Source of the DNA: Parachlamydia sp.
GTDB lineage: Bacteria > Chlamydiota > Chlamydiia > Chlamydiales > Parachlamydiaceae
Assembly (NCBI GenBank): GCA_021298935.1
Contig: JAJTHR010000115.1
Location: forward strand, 1 to 6,201
DNA: 6,201 bases
Direction: 5' to 3'
Shown here: one piece after another, positions 1-5,211 of the stretch
Numbering within the stretch: position 1 is the first letter of the stretch
Layout: every line of letters begins with the position of its first letter
Notes under the pieces: model-generated
What the model was told of the DNA's origin: nothing
Database searches by the model: none
Seen by the model: the letters and a program-made list of their open reading frames with translations, nothing else
Translations under genes and position numbers: made by a program

Positions 1-28
1 CACTCTACTGTCAAAGATGTGTGAAACA

Positions 29-178
29 TTATACCTTGTCCAAAAGCATCGCCATTCCGGCTAGTAATGACCGCTCTCCCGGCAACGAGGTCCATTCGCA
101 CGCCAAATAAACGGAAAGTACTGTGGATAAATCAATTGCATAATTTTTATTATCCAAACTCCAGACTAAACAATCCAT
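29..178 (-). CDS. Short CheW-like ORF, possibly truncated or frameshifted
   Basis: A 49-residue reading frame starts MDCLVWSLDNKNYAIDLSTV and ends at a TAA at 31-29. The pattern LVxxLDNKxYAIDLSTV, then TSLPG and LLAGMAML, resembles the first half of a CheW domain, the beta-barrel adaptor that links chemoreceptors to the CheA kinase; in E. coli CheW the matching stretch is LVFTLGDEEYGIDILKV. A full CheW domain is about 140 residues, so this would be only its N-terminal third. The stop falls where the family continues into a Gly-hydrophobic-Pro-Val-Asp-Leu segment. Both other minus-strand frames beyond the stop are open to the window edge, so a frameshift just before the stop is possible, as is a genuinely short protein. 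The ribosome binding site (AAAGAG) is weak. The match was made by eye on a short sequence. Confidence 0.4.
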   Translation of the reverse strand: MDCLVWSLDNKNYAIDLSTVLSVYLACEWTSLPGERSLLAGMAMLLDKV

Positions 179-215
179 GAATGACTCTTTATTTAAAAAA
201 ACTAATTAATACATT

Positions 216-244
216 TTATTAAAATACAGTTAATTATTTATAAT
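216..244 (+). promoter_or_regulatory. Candidate promoter of the ankyrin-repeat gene
   Basis: A perfect TATAAT lies at 239-244, with a weak -35 candidate TTATTA at 216-221 and a 17-bp spacer. This would start the transcript about 15-20 bases before the ATG at 268. The whole 179-267 interval is very AT-rich, so a chance TATAAT is likely enough to keep confidence low. The minus-strand CheW-like ORF must be expressed from the same interval in the other direction. Confidence 0.3.
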
Positions 245-267
245 AAATAATAAAACTATGTGGTTTC

Positions 268-2277
268 ATGAATAGTATTAATAAATTTAATCAGTCTCTT
301 AACAACCATATAAATCAACTCCATGAAATAGAGCAATATGCATTTTCAGGTGGCTTAAGATCAGAGGTCGAAAACCGCATTGTTTCAACAGTTGAAGAAA
401 GCCTGGAATTCGTGCAGCAAAACATTGCCTTTTGCTCGGCTGAAAATCCTGTATTATCTCAATTATTTAATGAAATAAAACAGGCCGTCCAGCACCATGA
501 ATCGCCTCAAACACATCCTCTATTGAATAAAATAGATACTGTTTTTCAACACATTGCAAATCAACAGAACTCAGGGTCATTTTGGCCTGCTTTTAAAAAA
601 TTAATTACAAAAACAGTTAGCCAAGGGGATTTTGAACTTGCTGAGGTGATAAGCGAAATTCACATTGAAATGGATATGACCGAGGCAATTTCGCATTTAC
701 GCAACGCGTTTTTAAATCATCCGAATTCTTTAAAAATATTGAGTTCCTTAGATGATGCATCGTTAGTAGGCCTTTTGCCTGCCATCGATCCGGGTATAAA
801 GGATAGCGGGGGTAACACGCTGCTCCACCACCTATGCTTCAATGAAAATCCTCCTTTTACCCCCCGTCTTTTATCTATTCTTGTTGCAGAAGGGGTCGAT
901 TTAAATGCCCGCAATGCGAGGGGGGAAACCCCTCTGCATGCAGCAGCTCAGTTTTCAAACCCGAGCATGATTGCTGAATTACTAAAGCAAGGGGCTGATT
1001 TTACACTCCCTGATCATTTTGGCCGGATTCCCCTCCTTTCGGCCATTGAATCAGAGAAGACAACGAATGCGGCGCTCCTCAAGAAGGCAGCCCAACGCCT
1101 GATTGCAAAGCAATTATCATCGACAATCCCTGAGTTTAAACCCCACCCGCCCAATGCTGGCCAAAAAGCGGCGGCCATAGGCACGCTTGCAGCAACAGGC
1201 GGCGCTGGCCTGCAGGAAATAGCTTTGCTTCCAGGTTGGGTAAAGAATGTAAACTTTCCGGCCGTCAATGCAGCCATCTCTTATTTAAGCTTGAAAGCTA
1301 ATCTGAATAATCGTCAACCAATCGATCAATACAACCAAGAAATCATACAGATAAAAGAAGAGCTGAAATACTTGCCCGATTCCCAGGAAGGAATTGAAAG
1401 AAAGAATTTGCTATTAGATCAATTGAATATTCTTTCGCAGTATAAAGAAAAGGAAAAAGCAGGCGCCTGTGCGGATTGCATGCGTAATGCCCTTCAAATA
1501 GGGATCAATGCATCCAATGCCGTCCTGAACCAAAGCTATATCACATCCCTGCAGTCGGCGGGCTTTTTAAAATATGCAGCCACAGCCTCTGCCCGGCTGG
1601 TAAGTGCTGTAACAATATTTCAAAATTGGTCTAATTATAATGATGTCAAGGCACGACTTGAATTGATTCAGCATTCGCATGCGGCTTTGCATCAGCATGT
1701 CAATCAATTGAAGCAGCTGGTCTCTTCCTTCCCCGAAAATAGTTTTGAGCATCGGCTCATTGCTCTAAAAATAAAATCCTATGATGCAAAAATTGCACAT
1801 CTCGAAACAATTGCGCGCCTGACATCCAGTCAAGAAAAAGGAAATTTAGCTTCCTCCTGCTGCCACATGCTTTCTCTTGCAGCATTCGTTGGTGGAACAT
1901 ATGGATATAACGTCGGGTGGCTTGGATCCGGAATGGCTAATGCCGGCATGGCATTTGCCTTCATTCCGGCTGCCCAAGGATTTGTTTATCAATTAAAAAA
2001 AGGGTGGGAAAATTTTCAGGGGCCTCATGAAAGAGTGTCACGCGCCATTCAAAAAAGAATGAATCCGTTTTACGACCAAATAGAGCTGTCTGAAAAAACA
2101 GCTAAAATGTTAGGAATGGATGAGGGCGAACTGCAGAACGAGCTGGATGCCATGGGCCGATTACTAAAGGGCGAGGCAAAAGAAAATTTTAGAGAGATTT
2201 TAATTCAGGCAGGACTTGCCCCCTTAAATACAAATGCCGATGCTGATCGAGCAATTATGGAGTTTCTAGCATTATAG
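268..2277 (+). CDS. Ankyrin-repeat protein, probable secreted effector
   Basis: This 669-residue protein has a helical N-terminal region (about 1-175), then two to three ankyrin repeats at about 181-283. The clearest repeat is GETPLHAAAQ followed by MIAELLKQGADFTLPD. A long C-terminal part follows, with probable coiled coils (about 353-396 and 458-516) and small-residue-rich hydrophobic stretches near 301-322, 431-451 and 530-571 that could insert in a membrane. No signal peptide is seen. Ankyrin repeats bind other proteins and are frequent in effectors of bacteria living in protists. The next gene, touching this one, looks like a type III secretion chaperone, which suggests secretion into the host; this is inference and the host target is unknown. 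The start at 268 has only a weak ribosome binding site; the ATG at 258 is out of frame and stops after five codons. Confidence 0.85.
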   Translation: MNSINKFNQSLNNHINQLHEIEQYAFSGGLRSEVENRIVSTVEESLEFVQQNIAFCSAENPVLSQLFNEIKQAVQHHESPQTHPLLNKIDTVFQHIANQQNSGSFWPAFKKLITKTVSQGDFELAEVISEIHIEMDMTEAISHLRNAFLNHPNSLKILSSLDDASLVGLLPAIDPGIKDSGGNTLLHHLCFNENPPFTPRLLSILVAEGVDLNARNARGETPLHAAAQFSNPSMIAELLKQGADFTLPDHFGRIPLLSAIESEKTTNAALLKKAAQRLIAKQLSSTIPEFKPHPPNAGQKAAAIGTLAATGGAGLQEIALLPGWVKNVNFPAVNAAISYLSLKANLNNRQPIDQYNQEIIQIKEELKYLPDSQEGIERKNLLLDQLNILSQYKEKEKAGACADCMRNALQIGINASNAVLNQSYITSLQSAGFLKYAATASARLVSAVTIFQNWSNYNDVKARLELIQHSHAALHQHVNQLKQLVSSFPENSFEHRLIALKIKSYDAKIAHLETIARLTSSQEKGNLASSCCHMLSLAAFVGGTYGYNVGWLGSGMANAGMAFAFIPAAQGFVYQLKKGWENFQGPHERVSRAIQKRMNPFYDQIELSEKTAKMLGMDEGELQNELDAMGRLLKGEAKENFREILIQAGLAPLNTNADADRAIMEFLAL

Positions 2278-2769
2278 ATGGAAAATATTTTAGATCAACT
2301 CATTGACTTTTTTGAGGGAAGCGGCCTGACGGCGATTCGCATGAATGATCCGGCGCCTCATTTAAACGTGCAATTACCCTTGGATGCAAAAAATCGCCAA
2401 AGAAGAGCTTTGGTTCATATTGAAGAGGCCGCTCTTTCTCCGGCCGCCCCCTTTTATTTTGTCCATTTCTACCTGCCCCTTCCGTTTGAAGTCCGCTTAG
2501 AAGCAGTCGGAGAGACGGCCCGCATGATCAGTTTTTTTAACAAATCTCTTCTATCTCCGGGCTTCGTCCTTGACGAGTCAAGCAAAGTTGTTTTTTTCCG
2601 CTATGCATGGATGCTCCCCAAAGAAAATCTTCAGCCCGCTCTCTTCGCAGCAATGATTGGAATGATTACTTTATGGTTGGATACCTTTTCTGATTCCATC
2701 GAAGAAGCAGCCCAGGGTAAAGCTATGGCGGCAATTCTTGAAGAAAAAATCAGAGATCTAGTGCCTTAA
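2278..2769 (+). CDS. Type III secretion chaperone-like protein (CesT/YbjN-like fold)
   Basis: This protein has 163 residues. Class I type III chaperones (CesT/SycE type) are small, about 120-170 residues, acidic, with an alpha-beta sandwich that binds the N-terminal part of a secreted partner. The features here fit that layout: an N-terminal amphipathic helix (MENILDQLIDFFEGSGL), central beta-like stretches (PFYFVHFYLPLP, KVVFFRYAWML) and a C-terminal acidic helical region (TFSDSIEEAAQGKAMAAILEEK). The YbjN fold is very similar and cannot be excluded by eye. The ATG follows the TAG of the ankyrin gene with no gap. The only upstream GGAG is about 15 bases away, so translation probably depends on re-initiation by ribosomes finishing the upstream gene. 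That coupling makes the ankyrin protein its likely client. The last 20 bp overlap the convergent F-box/LRR gene. Confidence 0.6.
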   Translation: MENILDQLIDFFEGSGLTAIRMNDPAPHLNVQLPLDAKNRQRRALVHIEEAALSPAAPFYFVHFYLPLPFEVRLEAVGETARMISFFNKSLLSPGFVLDESSKVVFFRYAWMLPKENLQPALFAAMIGMITLWLDTFSDSIEEAAQGKAMAAILEEKIRDLVP

Positions 2770-3334
2770 CTAAGAGGTGGGAAAGCTTTTTTGCCCCTTC
2801 CTGTGTTAAATTTTTAGCTAAAATAACTTCCAGGTTTTCTAGTTGGCTCATTTTAGAAAAAAATTCGTACCCTTCTTTACTCAAAGATGTACCATAAAAA
2901 GAAAAATTTTTTAAATTTCGAAATTGATGTAATCGGGCGGCTCCCTCATCGTTTAAGGATGAAGTCAGGGAGAGTTTTAAAGTTTTAATACACGGACAAG
3001 TATGAGCAACTTTTGTTAAATCATCTGCTGTTAATTTAAGAAGGGAATTCCCCAAATCAGCGACATGCAATTGCCCTTTTAATCTTTCAAATAATTGAAA
3101 TAGTGATATTTTTGTTCTAAATGTACTTAAAGCGACAAGTTGATTGTTAAAAACAGCGGCCGCATAAATTCCCTTCACCCTTTCCATTGATTCGGTGTTT
3201 TTTTTTGCCCAGGCGAGAGAACAAACGAAGGCAGGTGTGGAAAATTCCTTATAATCACTGCTGCTTTGGGCTAATTGTTCAATGACGCAATGGACCACTT
3301 CAATAGGCAATTGTGAAAAATAAGACGATATCAT
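2750..3334 (-). CDS. F-box-like / leucine-rich-repeat protein, probable host-directed effector
   Basis: This protein has 194 residues. Residues about 6-45 (FSQLPIEVVHCVIEQL, then AFVCSLAWAKK) follow the F-box layout of Leu-Pro, a helix, and a later Val-Cys...Trp. In eukaryotes the F-box binds Skp1 in SCF ubiquitin ligases. From about 101 there are roughly 25-residue LRR units beginning LTADD, LNDEG, LSKEG and LTQEG, each with a pattern like LKNFSF or LENLEV. The last unit is cut short (KKLSHLLVKALDL). F-box plus LRR proteins are known to be expanded in amoeba-associated chlamydiae and also occur in Legionella, where they redirect host ubiquitination; that role is inferred here. The start is supported by AGAAG six bases upstream and by a good promoter. 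The 3' end converges on the chaperone-like gene. It could be a degraded member of a larger LRR family. Confidence 0.65.
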   Translation of the reverse strand: MISSYFSQLPIEVVHCVIEQLAQSSSDYKEFSTPAFVCSLAWAKKNTESMERVKGIYAAAVFNNQLVALSTFRTKISLFQLFERLKGQLHVADLGNSLLKLTADDLTKVAHTCPCIKTLKLSLTSSLNDEGAARLHQFRNLKNFSFYGTSLSKEGYEFFSKMSQLENLEVILAKNLTQEGAKKLSHLLVKALDL

Positions 3335-3361
3335 AATATTCTTCTAATTTCATTTTAGTTA

Positions 3362-3390
3362 AATATAACATTATAACTGTATGTCGTCAA
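3362..3390 (-). promoter_or_regulatory. Sigma-70-type promoter of the F-box/LRR gene
   Basis: On the minus strand there is a -35 box TTGACG (3390-3385), a 17-bp spacer and a -10 box TATATT (3367-3362). Transcription would start near 3355, leaving a leader of about 20 bases before the ATG at 3334, with AGAAG as the ribosome binding site. Both boxes are one base away from consensus, which makes this the clearest promoter in the window. Confidence 0.6.
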
Positions 3391-3456
3391 TTCATAATAA
3401 TGTAGATAGGGGAAATAATCATCGGCGCTTTCTTTAAATTGAGTTAAATAAACTTG

Positions 3457-3504
3457 CTATCAACAAATAGGGCGATGCCCGGATCTATTTAAAATATTTG
3501 ATAG
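3457..3504 (+). promoter_or_regulatory. Nested inverted-repeat leader element, copy 1
   Basis: Three nested arms can be read directly: an outer pair CTATCAA (3457-3463) with TTGATAG (3498-3504), a middle pair AAATAG (3465-3470) with CTATTT (3485-3490), and an inner hairpin GGC-GAT-GCC (3471-3479; GGGC/GCCC if the shared G at 3470 is used there). It lies 27 bases upstream of the leader ORF. It is not followed by a T-run, so it does not look like an intrinsic terminator. The arms are kept in copy 2 although the loop between them has changed. It could be an RNA structure in the 5' leader or a DNA operator. No promoter of good quality was found close to it. Confidence 0.45.
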
Positions 3505-3530
3505 GATAATGCCTCTCAAGGAGAGCAATT

Positions 3531-3659
3531 ATGTTTATATCAAGACTGTGTGCTCCTTATCATCTAAACCATTCCCTATATCGCCCGCATGAGTGTAAGA
3601 TCTCTACATGCAGTAGTTTACATTTTACCAAAAATTTGGAATCTGTAAAATATTTTTAG
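3531..3659 (+). CDS. Short leader ORF upstream of gene A (copy 1), possible
   Basis: This is a 42-codon reading frame starting MFISRLCAPYHLNHSLYR, preceded by AAGGAGA (3518-3524) at good spacing, and ending in TAG 44 bases before the gene A start at 3704. The ribosome binding site sits in a small hairpin, CTCTC-AAG-GAGAG (3513-3525). The first part is nearly identical to the matching stretch of copy 2. No known protein family is recognised and no signal peptide is clear. It may be a translated regulatory leader, a remnant of an N-terminal extension of gene A, or a conserved untranslated stretch with a chance ORF. The reading frame differs from that of gene A in this copy. Confidence 0.35.
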   Translation: MFISRLCAPYHLNHSLYRPHECKISTCSSLHFTKNLESVKYF

Positions 3660-3691
3660 CATTTTATTCTATGCAAAACCAAATAAATGAT

Positions 3692-3697
3692 AGGAGG
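3692..3697 (+). promoter_or_regulatory. Strong ribosome binding site deciding the gene A start (copy 1)
   Basis: AGGAGG is followed by six bases and the ATG at 3704. It is identical in copy 2, and it argues for the start at MPLEQ rather than the ATG eleven codons upstream (3671), which lacks a comparable site. Confidence 0.75.
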
Positions 3698-3703
3698 CCA
3701 AAT

Positions 3704-4231
3704 ATGCCGCTTGAGCAAATACCGGGACTTCAAGGCTCGGATTCAGAAAAATACCAAAAAAGTTTAATTGAACTGATCCAATCAATAAAAGGATGGGAAA
3801 AACTCAATGAAATAGATCAAGAAGTTCCCGTTATTAATTTTATGGATGCATTAGGCCGCTTGTTTTTGGACTATTTTCAGTTTCATCTAGACGAGGCAAA
3901 TGCTTGCGCAGTTCAATACCAATCGCTTTTAAAATATTCTGTAAGACCTATTTCATCTTATATTACCAATTTATGGGGTAGGCTAAGGGGTGCTGATGAA
4001 TATGAGGAACCATGGGAATAGGCTTGTTGGGGTCGAACGAACATTGAAGCCTTCAATACCATGTTTAAACAAGTTTTAGATCCTCCTTTAGACCCTGAAT
4101 GGATTGATGATTATATGAATGACAGAAGAGGAACAGCTTTTCTTCCCTGGAATGACATTCCCAAAAATGCACCAGCCTCTCATTGGTGGTGGTTTGAAAA
4201 ATTTGGAACATCATGGTTAAAAGAGGTGTAA
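3704..4231 (+). pseudogene. Gene A copy 1, interrupted by an in-frame TAG
   Basis: The frame begins MPLEQIPGLQGSD and reads 105 codons to a TAG at 4019-4021. After that the same frame stays open for a further 69 codons to a TAA at 4229-4231, exactly matching the intact copy at 4682-5209. Reading over the stop gives 175 positions with about 28 differences from copy 2 (about 84% identity). The stop comes from two neighbouring base differences (GAATAG here, GATGAG in copy 2). There is no other stop or indel, so the break is recent, or the truncated 105-residue product may still be made. The lost part holds the Trp-rich segment SHWWWFEKFGTSWL. No family is recognised. The protein has no clear signal peptide or membrane helix. 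Confidence 0.75.
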
Positions 4232-4232
4232 A

Positions 4233-4322
4233 ATGAGATGCGAATTACAGGAACCAATTTCAATTAGCTTCGATATTCCCAAATTACAACACTTACAGCC
4301 CTTTCATCCGCGTCTAAGCTGA
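4233..4322 (+). pseudogene. 5' remnant of gene B at the duplication junction
   Basis: One base after the end of gene A copy 1, an ATG opens a 29-codon frame that begins MRCELQEPISISFDIPKLQ. Its first 19 codons match the start of full-length gene B at 5212, with two residue changes, and then the sequence switches to unrelated bases and stops at TGA 4320-4322. It marks where the duplicated unit ended inside gene B. A functional product is unlikely. Confidence 0.7.
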
Positions 4323-4359
4323 CTTTCGTCGCTTTCCGTAAGTTGAAAATCATCTCGCC

Positions 4360-4427
4360 ATCAACAAATAGGGCGATGCCTGGCTTGAATTTGAAAAAAA
4401 TTCTATTTAAAATTTAAAATGTTTGAT
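4360..4427 (+). promoter_or_regulatory. Nested inverted-repeat leader element, copy 2
   Basis: The arms correspond to those of copy 1: ATCAA (4360-4364) with TTGAT (4423-4427), AAATAG (4366-4371) with CTATTT (4403-4408), and an inner GGC-GAT-GCC (4372-4380). The sequence between the inner hairpin and the right arms is longer and different, while the pairing arms are kept. That is the pattern expected of a structure under selection, but two copies with about 90% overall identity are weak evidence. Confidence 0.4.
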
Positions 4428-4456
4428 AGGATAACGCCTCCCAATGGAGAGCAATT

Positions 4457-4681
4457 ATGATTATATCAAGACTGTGTGCTCCTTATCATCTAAACCATTC
4501 CCTATATCGCTCGCCTGCGTGTAAGATCTCTATATGCTGTTTGAATGTATTTAAAAGAGTCTTTTATGAAACGCCAACTTATTATAGTAAAGAGTTTACA
4601 TATTACCAAAAATTTGGAATCTGTAAGGTACTTTTAACATTTTATTCTATGCAAACCCAAATAAATGATAGGAGGCCAAAT
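4457..4681 (+). other. Leader ORF of copy 2, in frame with gene A
   Basis: From the ATG at 4457 (MIISRLCAPYHLNHSLYR) the frame runs without a stop into gene A, which would give a 250-residue protein. GGAG lies seven bases upstream, inside a small hairpin CTCC-CAAT-GGAG (4438-4449). In copy 1 the same start ends in a stop before gene A, because about 52 bases are absent there. So this is either an alternative longer start for gene A in copy 2 or a leader peptide that happens to be fused. The extension contains several Cys and Tyr residues and no recognised domain. Confidence 0.4.
4670..4675 (+). promoter_or_regulatory. Strong ribosome binding site deciding the gene A start (copy 2)
   Basis: AGGAGG lies six bases before the ATG at 4682. 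It is the best ribosome binding site in the window and the same in both copies, so I prefer the 175-residue product over the start at 4649 or the 250-residue version from 4457. Confidence 0.75.
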
Positions 4682-5209
4682 ATGCCGCTTGAGCAAACAC
4701 CGGGACTTCAAGGCTCGGATGCAGAAAAATACCAACAAAGTTTAATGGAACTTATTCAATCAATAAAAGGATGGGAAAAACTTAATGAAATAGAACAAGA
4801 AGTTCAGGTTTTTAATTTTATGGATACATTAGGTCACTTGTTTTTAGACTATTTTCAGTTTCATCTAGACGAGTCAAATGCTTGCGCAGTTCAATACCAA
4901 TCTCTTTTAAACTACTCTGTTGATCCTATTACATCTTATATTATCAATTTATGGGGTAGGCTAGAGGGTGCCGGTGAATATGAAGATCCATGGGATGAGG
5001 CTTGTTGGGGTCGAACGAACATTGAGGCCTTCAATACCATGTTTAAACAAGTTTTAGATCCTCCTTTAAACCCTCAATGTATTGACAGATATATGAATGA
5101 TAGAAAAGGAACGGCTTTTCTTCCCTGGAGAGATATTCCCAAAAATGCACCAGTCTCTCACTGGTGGTGGTTTGAAAAATTTGGAACATCGTGGTTAGAA
5201 GAGGATTAA
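4682..5209 (+). CDS. Gene A, intact copy: hypothetical protein with Trp-rich C-terminus
   Basis: I do not recognise this 175-residue protein. It starts MPLEQTPGLQGSDAEKYQ and looks mostly helical and soluble. An N-terminal helical half (about 10-80) contains LMELIQSIKGWEKLNEIEQE and FLDYFQFHLDE; a middle part contains YIINLWGRLEG and DEACWGRTNIEAFNTMFKQ; a C-terminal tail is rich in aromatic residues (GTAFLPWRDIP and SHWWWFEKFGTSWL). No signal peptide, membrane helix or catalytic motif is evident. Gene B starts 2 bp after its stop, so the two are probably co-transcribed and may act together. A diverged and interrupted copy lies just upstream, in the same order. Possible roles, such as a secreted protein, toxin-antitoxin part or effector/chaperone partner, cannot be told apart from sequence. 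The alternative start at 4457 would add 75 residues. Confidence 0.75.
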   Translation: MPLEQTPGLQGSDAEKYQQSLMELIQSIKGWEKLNEIEQEVQVFNFMDTLGHLFLDYFQFHLDESNACAVQYQSLLNYSVDPITSYIINLWGRLEGAGEYEDPWDEACWGRTNIEAFNTMFKQVLDPPLNPQCIDRYMNDRKGTAFLPWRDIPKNAPVSHWWWFEKFGTSWLEED

Positions 5210-5211
5210 AA

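Larger units (their letters stand above)
3422..4289 (+). repeat. Tandem duplication, copy 1 (leader + broken gene A + start of gene B)
   Basis: This is the first copy of a direct repeat whose second copy begins at about 4326. It spans the leader inverted repeat, the short leader ORF, gene A and the first 19 codons of gene B. By hand count the first 318 bp of gene A differ at about 33 positions (about 90% identity), while the first 80 bp of the leader ORF differ at about five. It lacks about 52 bases that copy 2 has between the leader ORF and gene A, and about 22 bases within the leader loop. Copies 1 and 2 are separated by roughly 36 bases (4290-4325) of sequence with no counterpart in the window. 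Confidence 0.9.

Noticed and set aside
1..110. Plus-strand open frame from base 3 to a stop at 108-110
   Set aside because: It is only about 35 codons with no recognisable motif; the minus strand of the same bases gives a better protein pattern.
717..1752. Three minus-strand ORFs (717-914, 1014-1277, 1567-1752)
   Set aside because: They lie wholly inside the ankyrin-repeat gene, have no ribosome binding sites or recognisable protein features, and are frame shadows.
2770..2802. AAAGCTTT palindrome followed by a T-run after the chaperone gene, as a terminator
   Set aside because: The flanking GGG and CCCC do not form a regular GC-rich stem with the T-run in the right place, and the stretch is coding on the minus strand.
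3470..3480. GGGC-GAT-GCCC hairpin as an intrinsic terminator
   Set aside because: The stem is only four pairs and no T-run follows on either strand; it fits better as the inner part of the nested leader element.
3482..3510. GATAAT at 3505-3510 as the -10 box of the leader ORF
   Set aside because: There is no acceptable -35 box 16-18 bases upstream and the sequence becomes GATAAC in copy 2, so I do not call a promoter here.
4649..4651. ATG at 4649 (and 3671 in copy 1) as the start of gene A
   Set aside because: It has no good ribosome binding site, whereas the ATG eleven codons later has AGGAGG at ideal spacing in both copies.
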